This document shows positions 27,596 through 37,834 of a stretch of 64,000 nt of DNA, in pieces (the first letter of the stretch is position 1; every line of letters begins with the position of its first letter). The translations under genes were made by a program, and so were the position numbers. This DNA comes from Tritrichomonas foetus (Eukaryota > Parabasalia > Tritrichomonadida > Tritrichomonadidae), in contig MLAK01000591.1 of the NCBI GenBank assembly GCA_001839685.1, positions 1 to 64,000 of the forward strand. The letters run 5' to 3'. The notes beneath the pieces are model-generated. The model saw only the letters and a program-made list of their open reading frames with translations. It searched no databases and was not told where the DNA came from.

Positions 27596-28057
27596 TCATT
27601 GTTGGCGCCATATCAAATGTATGCCCAGAGGCGATTGGATTACTTCTGATATTTCATTTGGCTTAAGCCCCCAGGCAGCTTTCGCGAACTCTTCTGGAAC
27701 GTCAGTCTTCCTAATCCACCCTAAAATTCCACCAGACGACTTATCGTCAACATCAGACTCTTCATCGGCAATCGTCGGAAAAATCGATTTATCTAATTCG
27801 ATCTGTGCGCGAATATCGTTCATTTGTTGAATGGCCTCATCGACAGTTCGTGTAACTGGGCCGTCCTTTGTGTTTGGGTTGACGCTTTTTTCTGTTTTCA
27901 ATAAAATTTGCGATACATAAATTTGTCTTGGTTCTAACGTATCTGGTCGAATCCATGTACTCTCTCGCGTAACGGTGTTATAAAAATAGCATCTTCCGGG
28001 GTAGTCTTTACATTCACGTATTTCCCAGTATTGAGGAAGTGGTGGTAATTCTGTCAT
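27596..28057 (-). CDS. Pin1-like WW-parvulin with altered active site
   Basis: A 153-aa protein, close to the 163 aa of human Pin1. The N-terminal WW domain reads YWEIRECKDYPGRCYFYNTV then TRESTWIRP, with both signature aromatics. The parvulin domain (about 44-153) keeps the fold, including DEAIQQMNDIRAQIELDKSIF, PEEFAKAAWGLKPNEISEVI and PLGIHLIW with the second active-site His. The Pin1 active-site Cys113 region SDCSS aligns to SDVDDKSS. The first His (SHLLVKH) is Gln (SQILLKT), and the two Arg of the phosphate-binding loop are replaced by Val-Asn. It may have lost proline isomerase activity or phospho-specificity while keeping WW binding (inference). Confidence 0.85.
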   Translation of the reverse strand: MTELPPLPQYWEIRECKDYPGRCYFYNTVTRESTWIRPDTLEPRQIYVSQILLKTEKSVNPNTKDGPVTRTVDEAIQQMNDIRAQIELDKSIFPTIADEESDVDDKSSGGILGWIRKTDVPEEFAKAAWGLKPNEISEVIQSPLGIHLIWRQQ

Positions 28058-28182
28058 CAGTCTGAAATGTTATATGAAATTTTTTTCACTGAGGATGATA
28101 TGTTATGTGAAAACCAATCTAAGCTGTCAATTTGATGTGTAATATATTTTATTTTACATTGTCATAAGATTTAGACTGTAAT

Positions 28183-28308
28183 ATGGGGGTAATTAAGGCC
28201 GATATTTTACCAAAAGATAGTCATATCCAAGTAACTTACTTTGATGAAATGAGAGATGAATGGATTTTGACATGTGATATGAATTGCTTTTTTTTCTCGT
28301 TTGAATAA
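28183..28308 (+). CDS. Possible 41-aa small ORF
   Basis: ATG to TAA giving 41 residues (MGVIKADILPKDSHIQVTYF...), with non-random, coding-like composition in an otherwise AT-rich divergent spacer. A TCATAA Inr-like motif lies about 20 bases upstream. No family recognised; it could equally be a uORF of the USP gene that follows. Confidence 0.25.
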   Translation: MGVIKADILPKDSHIQVTYFDEMRDEWILTCDMNCFFFSFE

Positions 28309-28342
28309 ATTATTTCAACCATTCAATATTTTCTAAACGGAC

Positions 28343-30670
28343 ATGAATCGGGGCGGCGCGAACCACATTGACCCGAGCCCCGCAATCAGAAAAGAGCTAA
28401 GGGGGAAAATCAAATCATTATGTGACATAAAACCAGAAGCGCGAACAAAAAAAGTAGTACTAGTCGACAAAAAATGGCATGACAAATTAATCAGATGGTT
28501 GAGCGATTCGCATGAAGAACAGCCTGGCCAAATTCCTTTCAAATCATTGTATTCTGCGGGCAAAATCAAAAGTGAAATGAAACTAGGCGTTGATTATGAG
28601 ATCGTTGAAGGAAATGTTTGGAATAAACTATCGCAAGTTTTTGGACCAGCCAATTCTCCACAAAAAATTGAAGGCTCGCTTACAACTAATCCAATGAACG
28701 GAGAACCTATCGTATTATTGAATCCAATTTCTTTCAAAATTTTCACACCTCGAACAGGCGGATCTGTTGGGATGACTCCAATTTCTCAAGATTGTGATCC
28801 AAATTGGACAATCGCTGATTTAAAACAGCAGATTTCTCGAATATCAAATTACGATCCATCTACTTTTTATTTGGTCCAACACTTTGGAACAGCAAAAATG
28901 CAAGATGCAATGACTTTAAAAGATGCTATGAAAAGATACAAAGCCGATCTGGATATAAAAATGGATAATCCAAAATTGTTACCACCCATTCAAAATGCCA
29001 GGCCACCATCAGTTCCAAAAAGTAAAATACCATCACGAATTGGAAATATGAATAAAATAATTAAAAAAGCGCAAGAACCCTCAATAATTGAACCAAAAAC
29101 TGGAAATAAAGGAATGTCACGAAAAAATTCACTATTAAACGATAAAAATTTACATGCTTTACCATCCAATAAAGAAAATATTACGCATTCACCTAGAAAT
29201 TTATCATCAAGAAGCCGACGATCAAATGAAAGTGAATCTTCAATCAGTTCTTCAAATAAAATTTCAAGAGTTGGATCTAAAAATAATTCAAATTCAAGTT
29301 CAAATAGAAACATCGACAATAGTATTGGATATAGTAGACTAGCACCAGGAGCGAGGCAGAAGAGTGTTTCCACTCGACCAAGAATGAATCGGAATAATTC
29401 TAATAATTCAAGCTCGAATAATTATAATGAAATCGACACTTTTAATAGCTCTGGTAAATTAAATAACTCTGGAAGATTAAATGATTCTGGAAGACTTAAT
29501 AATTTGAGTAAGTATGATGATTCTGGTAAATTTGATAGTGATTTAAGTAGTTCTGGTCATTTAACAGGAAGCTTTCCTGGAAGTGGAAATAGTACTGGCA
29601 ATATATCAAATTCAATTATGAGAACAACTTCAGAGCCAATCAAATCACAACCAATTGATTATTTATCATGTACAACAAAATTCCCAAAGCCAGTTGGTTT
29701 AAACAACCTTGGAAACACATGTTTCTTTAATGCTGCTGTCCAATGTCTCACTCGTGTTCAACCATTAACTGATTTCATACTTTCATCGAAATTTGAAAGT
29801 GCTATTAATCCAAGGAATCCAAAATCATCTAAAGGAAAAATTGCTTGTGCATATCGTGAATACTTGGAATTAATGTGCAGAAGTGGATCTGGTGCTCGTG
29901 ATCCAAGTAATCTTCGAAAAGCAATTGTTAGTAAATTCAAAAGATTTGCTAATTTTAGCCAACATGATTCACAAGAACTTCTTGGATCACTTCTTGATGG
30001 TCTTCATGAAGACTTAAATCAATCTGCTGCAGCTAAAGGCAACGATCCTCCTATTGAGATCCCCAAAGAACCGGACTCATGGGATGTTCACATTTCTAGG
30101 AATTCTTCTCCTATAGTTGATCTCTTTCATGGAAAACTATACTCAAGTATTTCATGTCCTGAATGTGGTAGAGTTGAATCTGTCCATGATCCATTTATGT
30201 TTTTAGAACTAGAAATCCCACGAAAGTTTTCTGCAGTAAAGTTAAATGATTGTCTAAAATCATTTTCACAATGTGATGTACTTGATGCAGATAATAAATG
30301 GAAATGTGAAGGTTGTAAAAATATGGTTTGTGCAACAAAAGAAATGGGAATTGACCAATGTGCTGAAATTTTAATCATTCATTTGAAAAGATTCTCAGGT
30401 GAAGGTTATTTTGCATCAAAAATTGATACTAATGTTGATTATCCTGACACTTTGGATACAAACGTGTTCACTAGAAAAAAGAGTGGAGTTTATAGACTCA
30501 TAGGTGCAGTTTTTCATAGTGGTGGTCTGGGAGGCGGACATTATACGGCTGCAGCAATTGATCCATCGTCAGGAAAATGGTACAATTTCAACGATTCAAT
30601 GGCATCACCAATTGACAGTACTAGTGCGCATAGTGGTAGAGCGTATATTTTGTTTTATCAAAGAAAATAG
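28343..30670 (+). CDS. Ubiquitin-specific protease with DUSP domain (USP15/UBP12-like)
   Basis: A 775-aa protein. A DUSP-like domain lies at about residues 35-95 (WHDKLIRWLSDSHEEQPGQIPF...VEGNVWNKLSQVFG). A ubiquitin-like segment (about 130-195, WTIADLKQQISRISNYDPSTFYLVQ) follows, then a 200-residue Ser/Asn-rich linker. The peptidase C19 domain runs from about 450 to the end. Catalytic residues are C460 in NNLGNTCFFN, H733 in GGGHYTAA and D751 in WYNFNDS. Zinc-knuckle cysteines are CPEC and CEGC. The compact catalytic domain lacks the long insert seen in USP4/USP15. It removes ubiquitin from substrates; targets unknown. Confidence 0.93.
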   Translation: MNRGGANHIDPSPAIRKELRGKIKSLCDIKPEARTKKVVLVDKKWHDKLIRWLSDSHEEQPGQIPFKSLYSAGKIKSEMKLGVDYEIVEGNVWNKLSQVFGPANSPQKIEGSLTTNPMNGEPIVLLNPISFKIFTPRTGGSVGMTPISQDCDPNWTIADLKQQISRISNYDPSTFYLVQHFGTAKMQDAMTLKDAMKRYKADLDIKMDNPKLLPPIQNARPPSVPKSKIPSRIGNMNKIIKKAQEPSIIEPKTGNKGMSRKNSLLNDKNLHALPSNKENITHSPRNLSSRSRRSNESESSISSSNKISRVGSKNNSNSSSNRNIDNSIGYSRLAPGARQKSVSTRPRMNRNNSNNSSSNNYNEIDTFNSSGKLNNSGRLNDSGRLNNLSKYDDSGKFDSDLSSSGHLTGSFPGSGNSTGNISNSIMRTTSEPIKSQPIDYLSCTTKFPKPVGLNNLGNTCFFNAAVQCLTRVQPLTDFILSSKFESAINPRNPKSSKGKIACAYREYLELMCRSGSGARDPSNLRKAIVSKFKRFANFSQHDSQELLGSLLDGLHEDLNQSAAAKGNDPPIEIPKEPDSWDVHISRNSSPIVDLFHGKLYSSISCPECGRVESVHDPFMFLELEIPRKFSAVKLNDCLKSFSQCDVLDADNKWKCEGCKNMVCATKEMGIDQCAEILIIHLKRFSGEGYFASKIDTNVDYPDTLDTNVFTRKKSGVYRLIGAVFHSGGLGGGHYTAAAIDPSSGKWYNFNDSMASPIDSTSAHSGRAYILFYQRK

Positions 30671-31133
30671 AATGTTTATAATTATTATTTCATGATATTA
30701 AATGTAAATATGATCCGACTTTCCGTATATCTTTTCTTTTTCTTTATTTTTTCCCTTATCTTTTACAACTCTATATCATTATTTTTTGTATAAATTGTGG
30801 GTGTCACGAAAATGAAAAAAATCTCATAATTTGCAACTGCAAAATTTCTACTTTATGAATCGATTTACATTTTTTTCTAACAAAGGTGACTCTTCAGAAA
30901 AAGTTACTTTATTTCAATACACTAATTTTCCAATAGAAAAGTTATCACTTTTTCATTAAAAAAGTTATCGAAAAAGCTCTTAAAAATGTGATTTGCAACT
31001 ATTCAATAGCAAAAAAATAGTTGTTCACAATTTTGAATAGGAAAAGATGTTAAGAATCGACCAAATTTCTATTCAAATTTAGTGAGTTTAGAATGCTAAA
31101 CGTACCATTCATTTTTATTTAACTTTCTTTAGT
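30671..31133. other. Gene-free spacer
   Basis: AT-rich, with several AAAAAGTTATC-like short direct repeats around 30895-30975. No gene. Confidence 0.35.
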
Positions 31134-31748
31134 ATGTCAAAGCCAAATCTTGAGAAAGAATTTGAACAACACCTTAGCTGGATGCAATCCATGATTGGAG
31201 ATACTGGATCTTCATCAAACAATGCTGGAAAAACAACAAATGATTACGAATCCCAGATTGACGACCTGATTGCGTCTATTCAGACACCACCAGAGACTCG
31301 ACAGTCAAAGGTCAGTGATGTTTGCCAGCAGTACTCAGACCTCAACAAAGACGCGTACGATTCACAATTCGGAAGTATGACACCAAGTCCGCTTACACGG
31401 ACACAATCAACCGAAGTCAGACAATACAGAATTTCTGACCCAATCGATGACGATGAGGAAGAAGATTCGGAGTGCGAAGAATATTATGTTGAAGATGCCG
31501 CAGAAATTCGCGGACAAGCCATCCCAGATTGGGCACGTGCAGCAAACCTCCTTGTTGAACTTCAGAAACAGCAGGGGGTCGACCCAGATAAGATTTTCAC
31601 CAACTTTGAAAGAACCTGCGATTTGAGCTCGATGTTCGAAAAGAAGAAGCGCTCATTCAAGGTCCGTGGTGACAGTGGATGGTGGGCAGCTGATGGATTG
31701 ACTCCAGCAGAAGAGGCTAACTACAAGAAGGCTGTCGGCCTTGCATGA
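31134..31748 (+). CDS. INCENP-like chromosomal passenger protein (IN-box)
   Basis: A 204-aa protein. The C-terminal 70 residues match the Aurora-binding IN-box: IPDWARAANLLVELQKQQ (as in IPTWARG...LSQAI..Q), DPDKIF, then CDLSSMFEKKKRSFKVRGDS and a Trp pair. The usual T-S-S activation motif is replaced by R-G-D-S-G. The N-terminal half is acidic and disordered, and no long coiled coil is present. It is far shorter than animal (about 900 aa) or yeast (about 700 aa) INCENP. It should activate an Aurora kinase in mitosis. Codon use is GC-richer than the surroundings, suggesting good expression. Confidence 0.78.
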   Translation: MSKPNLEKEFEQHLSWMQSMIGDTGSSSNNAGKTTNDYESQIDDLIASIQTPPETRQSKVSDVCQQYSDLNKDAYDSQFGSMTPSPLTRTQSTEVRQYRISDPIDDDEEEDSECEEYYVEDAAEIRGQAIPDWARAANLLVELQKQQGVDPDKIFTNFERTCDLSSMFEKKKRSFKVRGDSGWWAADGLTPAEEANYKKAVGLA

Positions 31749-32370
31749 TTTTTCTAATATTTATAAATATTCAAATAAAACTCATTCATACTATTAATTA
31801 TTTTTTGATATTAGTATCCTCAGTTCATTTTTCATTTATTTATTGCATGATTTGCCTTAGAATAACAACAATTGTGCCATTGGATTATATGAAATGCATT
31901 TATATATTCCCATTGACTTTTTTTGAACTCTCTCATATTTAATAAATCTTTATCATCACAACAATGCCACATAATGAAGAATATTACTAATGAACAGGAA
32001 AGTCCCCAATGATTGGTGATGCGACTAATTGTGTGAATATGATTCTCATTCTTGAAATGAAATGAGCTTTCCCAAAACGTTGTTTTGAATCAAGTTGATC
32101 ATCAATTTATTAAACAATATACATACTCTTGTATCTGTCGTCTCATTGGATTTAAATGTTTTGAGAATGCATCTATCTCAAGAAACATTTTTGTGGAATC
32201 TTTCAGACATTATAATATCTGCAGATATCTGAAGATATATCGGATTATTTCTCATCATTAAGAAGAGTTCTATAATTGCATTTAGAATTGTATGTGAAAG
32301 AATGAATTCAAAACTGAAGGAAATAAAAAATGCACAAAAAAGGAAATATTTTTACTATAACATATTCTGT
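31749..32370. other. Gene-free spacer
   Basis: No protein gene. A GGAAAGTCCCC string at 31997-32007 recalls RNase MRP/P conserved region I, but its pairing partner is missing (see rejected items). Confidence 0.35.
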
Positions 32371-33363
32371 TTATCTTTCATCGTCGCCATCTTCACTTTC
32401 ATTATCATTATTTAGTCCTTTACTAATCAATGGTTTATTTTCTGATACTGACAAATTCTTCTTCTGTATATCCAATCTTGCTTTTGTATACATGAATACT
32501 CCGGCAAGTGCTGTACAAATTCCAACCATTGCCCTAATCATTTGTGAAGTTGATTCCCATTTTGATGGGAAAAGAATATATCCGAAAATCAATAAAAGAA
32601 CTGTTTTCAAATGTCCAACAACTTGATAAGTAACAGATGATGTTTTTCCAATGAGACCGAATGTTGCAACATTCACACCAACTGCAAACACGCAAGTTCC
32701 AGCCATTAACCAAATAGTATAGCTATCCAAATTTTCAGCAAAAAAGCTCTTTCCTTCTAATCCAAAAGAACACAAAACTCCAAGAATAAATTCAAATGGA
32801 ATAACAGCAAGTTGTAACTCTGGTCCATTCAAATGGTATTCGGCTTGAAAGCTACCAGTGAGCATTTGGTTGTGTGCTGTTGAAAGAACAGCAATGGCTG
32901 CATATATAGTTCCAACTACATTAAGCTCAACATCAGAAACCGAAAAGATTCCAACGCCCGATATTAAAACCGCTAATGAGATTAGCTCAAAGTTGGTATA
33001 TCTTTGGTTTTTGGCAACCATATTATACACTATCATGTATGGAATACAAACGAGCTTTGACATTTGATAGAAACCGATCGAATTATTGGTGAGATTGAAA
33101 TTCATAGAAATAATTGAAGTCATGACTAAGAAAGCGAGTAAAAAGCGTTTATGAAGCGGAATTTCGTTTGTTTTACGGATGAATTTGAACGCAGCCATAA
33201 CGAGTAAAGAAATCCAGGTTGATAAAAAGTGGAGAGTGGAAAGTGTGACTGTCCATTGGCAATGTAAGTGCGGTTTAACTCCTTTAAGTAAAAGAATGAG
33301 TGAAGTTGATGAAACGATACTGAGAAGAATCCAAGAACCAACAACAAAATTGGACGAATTCAT
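32371..33363 (-). CDS. SLC35/TPT-type sugar-phosphate or nucleotide-sugar transporter
   Basis: A 330-aa protein from the ATG at 33363 (the base triplet before it is a TTG extension). About ten membrane helices make up a drug/metabolite-superfamily fold. The conserved NFNLTNNSIGFYQMSKLVCIPYMIVYN block and the C-terminal GKTSSVTYQVVGHLKTVLLLIFGYILF block are typical of the triose-phosphate-transporter family (SLC35E/UDP-sugar transporters). The KT of the second block is the substrate-associated motif. The acidic C-terminal tail is cytosolic. Probably Golgi or ER; the sugar cannot be predicted. Confidence 0.88.
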   Translation of the reverse strand: MNSSNFVVGSWILLSIVSSTSLILLLKGVKPHLHCQWTVTLSTLHFLSTWISLLVMAAFKFIRKTNEIPLHKRFLLAFLVMTSIISMNFNLTNNSIGFYQMSKLVCIPYMIVYNMVAKNQRYTNFELISLAVLISGVGIFSVSDVELNVVGTIYAAIAVLSTAHNQMLTGSFQAEYHLNGPELQLAVIPFEFILGVLCSFGLEGKSFFAENLDSYTIWLMAGTCVFAVGVNVATFGLIGKTSSVTYQVVGHLKTVLLLIFGYILFPSKWESTSQMIRAMVGICTALAGVFMYTKARLDIQKKNLSVSENKPLISKGLNNDNESEDGDDER

Positions 33364-33834
33364 CAATGTTGGCTTGTGTCATTTTACACCGATATAATTT
33401 CAATGTAAATATTTGAAAATATCAGTTATATAATCTTCGAATATAATGTAAGATTGCTTCTATATACAATATTCTTTAAAAGTATTCATGCATAATTCTT
33501 AAGGAATTAACGAAAACATTAACTATTGAATAACAGACAAATCTCATTCTTGCATACTTTACTGCTCAAAAGTGAATTTCATTCATTTATTATATTCTGA
33601 TTTTCTTTTTGATATTAATCTCCAAACCTAGATATTCATGGCTATTATTTTGGGAAAAAATCGAGTTGTGAGTCACAACTTGTGACATTGTTAGTGCAGG
33701 TATAATAGAATAAAAAACAAACTAACTAAGTAATAACGAAGCATTAATAATAAATAAAAAGAAATCAAATTATATATCATTTTAATAACAAATAATGAAA
33801 ACAGTAATATAGTCTAATATAATGTAAAACTGGC
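33364..33834. other. Gene-free spacer
   Basis: No gene. Bases 33787-33820 are the true source of the 34 bp duplicated by artefact at 27216-27249. Confidence 0.4.
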
Positions 33835-36800
33835 TTACATAAAGAATTTCAATGAGTCTTCAAATTCTGGGAAGAACTCATTCTTCTGTTTAGGTTTGGG
33901 TTCTTTTTTATTTTTCGTTGTAGATTTTTTTTCACTACCCAAAAAGACTTTCAAAGTGCTGTTTTGGTTAGCTTCATAAGAAATTATTGTATTATCATTT
34001 AACTGCTTCGAATTAATGAAAAAGAGAGAATTTTCAATAATTTCTTTGCTTGCAAATTCTATTTCTCCCAATCGTATTTTAATATGTGTTAAATTTTCTC
34101 CCATTACAATTCGGAGCAAAAACATATGAATTGGTGTTTTCATATCAATCTTTTTATTGGATTTATAAACGCTTGTCGTAAGTAAGAAGGAATTTGATCC
34201 AAGATATATTTGATCTTGAGGAATTTTTTCTACACGGAAAACTGTAGATTCATCGAAATAATCAGACTGATCAGGAACTTTGAGTATTTCATCATTAATG
34301 TTTAGTAAAACTCTAATATGACCATCTAATACATTTAATTGATTAACATGTTGGAGAATGCATGAAATGTCTTCATCAAGTCTCATTGGGATGCGAATTC
34401 GTTTTACAAAGTGAATAAGCGAGTCATAAACATCAATAACTCGAAATACCATCATTTTCAGCTGCTTTTCAGTATATCCCTGAATAACATCAAAAAATAA
34501 ACGAAGAGATTTATAAGCCGACACTTTTCTAAATTCTGAAACAAACAGATTTTTCAAAGTGATATCATTTCTTAAGTGATAGGGCATAATTTCAGGCAGA
34601 TCAGAATTAGTTTGCCTTCTAAAAACTTGAACTACTGTATTTGTCGTGGCATTTGTATTCAAATTAATGTTTGAATGTTGTTGTTCATTGAGTGCAAACA
34701 GAATAAGTTGAGGTAGTTCAGTAACAATCATGGTTTCAGGTGCAACACAAGTAACTACGACAGTATTTGGTTCAGTCACTTGACAAAAATCAATAGCTAG
34801 TTGACATTTTTGTCTCTCAAGATATTCTTCCGCATTTTTATCACCATAGGGTCTCAACATTGAATAGTAATTAATACAAATATGATGTTGAGTACAACTT
34901 TCAATCTTAAATGATGTTGGCATAAATGATTGATCATAGGGTTCAAATAAAATAGAAGATGAATCATTAATTTGATAATATAAAAGGCTTTGTTCAATAT
35001 CTGTGATTTTTTTGGAAAATCCAAGACCATCATAATAAACGTTTACTGGTAGATCATTTGTTCCACCTAAAATGCCGTAAATCACAGGAAGTAACTGAGA
35101 AACTGGTTGATAAACATTAGCTAGAGTTGATCCAAGGAATTGGACCTGTGGTGTAGCACGACTGAAGAAGAACTTCAAAAAGACAACAATGATATTTTTT
35201 TTACTGTTAATTAAACTTATCATTGGTTTCATATAATCAGTTACAAATTGAATGAAATAGGTATCATCTTTTGGAATTTTCCCTGGGCCATTTGGAAGGA
35301 GAAGAGTTGGCATATATAAAGTTGAGACTTTCCAAATTAGAATCCCATCAACTGGACGATCCAGAAAAGTAGAAACATCATTATATAAATCATAAATTGT
35401 AGATTTCTCTGGAATTTCGATTTTTGGCGGGAAATTAATAAAATCATAATTATCTGCACCCATTAAAACCATTTGTCGATAACAATCTTCAGTAAATAAA
35501 GAAATTGACCGACATGGTATTTCTTTTGGTGCTTGAGTTTTAAAAGGAATTGCATTCTTTAAAAGTTCAGAAACATGGGTTGGTATTGATACTTCTGAAA
35601 AAATTTCAAATAGCTTAATATTTTGCACATATACCAGCATATACGCACTCGATGAAGTGCCGCCATAATTATCACTCACTGCATTTTTTTCTGAACATTG
35701 AGTTACATTTGAATCATTAAATTCGTACCATGATTCTTCAGGCGTTGGTTTTATATAAGCAAGATAGTGACCATTAGTAGTTGATCCACAATGCACCAAA
35801 ACTGAACATAATGTATACTGTGCATTAGGAGTGGCTGAAAAAGCAGTTAAATCAAGATTGGAAGGAAATTCAAATCTATCATTCACTTTTTCTTTATTTC
35901 TTGTTTTACTGTTATATATAAAACGTTGTAGATGAATGTTTAAGATCGGTGGAAGGCTAACAAAATAGGTTTTAACAAAAGCATCTTGTTTTCCCATTGG
36001 TGTCATATATTGATTATTCCCTTCGAGAATTTGGGGCTCAGTAAATTGTTTAAAAGAAGTATACAAATCTAAACAACCACGTACTTGCATTTGTAAATCA
36101 TCAAAATCTTCATAATTTTGAGTCGAGTAATTAATATTCTTACATTGGATTAATTTACACCATTTTCCATAAAATAATGTTTTGTAATTTTGTTTGATCG
36201 GTGATTCTTCAATAACCATATCTATTAATTTATTATAAAATTCTTGCGCGTCGTGTTGTTGAAATGTTCGAGCATCATTCCAGCCAAAAGCTTGAGTCAA
36301 ACCTCTTGTTGAAACTGGTTTGTTTGAGCTTTGTAAAAACCCAAATAATCGTTGAAGTTCGGTGGTTATTCGGCCAGGTGATTGAGTAATATAAATATTA
36401 TTTCGAAACACTGGCAAGTGAAAAAGTGATTGTAAAATACTATTCATATAACATGTCGAACCTTGATTGAATATTCCCGCATATTTCAAAGGCTTCAGAA
36501 TTTTAGGAATAGAATTTGGCGAAAGCAAAGGTAAACCTATGGACTCAAATTGTGCATCACTAAATCGAATATCAATAACTAAATTTCCATCCCAACTATA
36601 GAATTCCAAATCAGATGAAGGAATCAAAGTTTCTATGATTGATTGCTGATCTGAAGACTTCAATAAAAATGGCGAATATATTGTAATCGTTTTCAGCGGG
36701 TCTTGCGAATGCAATATCAGCTCGATGAAAAAAACTTGGTTGATTATGCTTTTTTCACGCGATTCTATACTTATTGTAAGGTATTGCGGCTGTGGCTGTT

Positions 36801-36978
36801 GAAATCGGAACTGATAAGTTGTGGAATCGAATTGTATGCTAAATCGTTTAGGAGCTGTCGTCTGGTAGTTTTCTATTGTCCAACGAGCGGATATGCAGTT
36901 ACTGTTAGAATTGAATGCTAATGGTGGTGGTGTTGCTGGAGGTGCAAAACTCGGGAAATCGCCAAAAAAATCAAACAT
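33835..36978 (-). CDS. USP7-like ubiquitin-specific protease (MATH-USP-UBLs)
   Basis: A 1047-aa protein, similar in length to human USP7 (1102). A MATH/TRAF-like domain lies at about residues 30-140 (ARWTIENYQT...FYSWDGNLVIDIRF). The C19 catalytic domain is about 165-455, with C176 in NQGSTCYMNS, QQHDAQEFYNKLID, LNIHLQRFIYN, H404 in TTNGHYLAYIK and D422 in WYEFNDS. The long C-terminal region matches the USP7 tandem ubiquitin-like array in layout (VYQPVSQLLPVIY, PEIMPYHLRNDITLKNLF). It ends in a Lys-rich segment. Likely nuclear, controlling stability of regulators. Confidence 0.93.
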   Translation of the reverse strand: MFDFFGDFPSFAPPATPPPLAFNSNSNCISARWTIENYQTTAPKRFSIQFDSTTYQFRFQQPQPQYLTISIESREKSIINQVFFIELILHSQDPLKTITIYSPFLLKSSDQQSIIETLIPSSDLEFYSWDGNLVIDIRFSDAQFESIGLPLLSPNSIPKILKPLKYAGIFNQGSTCYMNSILQSLFHLPVFRNNIYITQSPGRITTELQRLFGFLQSSNKPVSTRGLTQAFGWNDARTFQQHDAQEFYNKLIDMVIEESPIKQNYKTLFYGKWCKLIQCKNINYSTQNYEDFDDLQMQVRGCLDLYTSFKQFTEPQILEGNNQYMTPMGKQDAFVKTYFVSLPPILNIHLQRFIYNSKTRNKEKVNDRFEFPSNLDLTAFSATPNAQYTLCSVLVHCGSTTNGHYLAYIKPTPEESWYEFNDSNVTQCSEKNAVSDNYGGTSSSAYMLVYVQNIKLFEIFSEVSIPTHVSELLKNAIPFKTQAPKEIPCRSISLFTEDCYRQMVLMGADNYDFINFPPKIEIPEKSTIYDLYNDVSTFLDRPVDGILIWKVSTLYMPTLLLPNGPGKIPKDDTYFIQFVTDYMKPMISLINSKKNIIVVFLKFFFSRATPQVQFLGSTLANVYQPVSQLLPVIYGILGGTNDLPVNVYYDGLGFSKKITDIEQSLLYYQINDSSSILFEPYDQSFMPTSFKIESCTQHHICINYYSMLRPYGDKNAEEYLERQKCQLAIDFCQVTEPNTVVVTCVAPETMIVTELPQLILFALNEQQHSNINLNTNATTNTVVQVFRRQTNSDLPEIMPYHLRNDITLKNLFVSEFRKVSAYKSLRLFFDVIQGYTEKQLKMMVFRVIDVYDSLIHFVKRIRIPMRLDEDISCILQHVNQLNVLDGHIRVLLNINDEILKVPDQSDYFDESTVFRVEKIPQDQIYLGSNSFLLTTSVYKSNKKIDMKTPIHMFLLRIVMGENLTHIKIRLGEIEFASKEIIENSLFFINSKQLNDNTIISYEANQNSTLKVFLGSEKKSTTKNKKEPKPKQKNEFFPEFEDSLKFFM

Positions 36979-37834
36979 TTATTTTTTGATAATTCTGAAT
37001 CTGTGTTAATTTTTGAGATGATATATGGCTGGAAATTAACTGCAATAGGCCAATTAAGAATTTAAACAACATCGGAAAATTGGAGTTTGATAATGCTCAA
37101 TAGAAAAAATAGAGTTATTCTTCTTATGAAAAAGTTGGTGTTGATTATTTTTCTGTCAAGATTGCTTATCTTTTCTATAGATTATATTTTTGACTAACAA
37201 AAGTCAGGAAGTTATTCTCATTTCTTTCAATCCTTTTTATTCTATTCAATTTTTGTTCCTTATTTCGTTGATATCACATGTCTTATTAAATCTGGTCACA
37301 ATCTATATCTATGATTTATTATAATATTTATATACCTCTGCATTACAACTCATCATGAAAAAGATTGCTACCAATTAGAGTCAATTCCAAAGGTGAATTT
37401 GGATTTCTGGCTTAACTTTTGACTCGTAATGTAGAAGTTTGATTGATATCTAAATAAAGATACGATTCAAATACAATTCTTATCGATTAGAAAGCATAGA
37501 ATCAATGATTAGATAAGATATGAACACTCAGGTTTCTGATCAACAACTGAATCATCTAGAGTTTCATCATTTACTAGCTATAATGCTATGATAATATCAC
37601 ATTGTAATTATATTAACTATCAAACAAAAAAGGTGTCTCCTCAAATTTAGATAGCTTCATGACAATTTGATTATCAAACTTTGATATTTTTTTTTAGTTT
37701 ACTTTAAGAACAAAAATAAATAAATACTGAAGAGATTATCAAAATAGAAAGAATATTTTATAACAATTTAAATCAAATACGAACAAAATAACGCTTATCA
37801 TAAGCAAATGGCTCATGCTTCATGAATTATGATT
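36979..37834. other. Gene-free spacer
   Basis: AT-rich, 856 bases, no gene or repeat recognised on either strand. Confidence 0.4.

Noticed and set aside
31997..32007. GGAAAGTCCCC resembling conserved region I of RNase MRP/P RNA in a gene-free spacer
   Set aside because: The complementary GGGGCU-type strand needed to form helix P4 is not found within several hundred bases, and no other conserved region fits.
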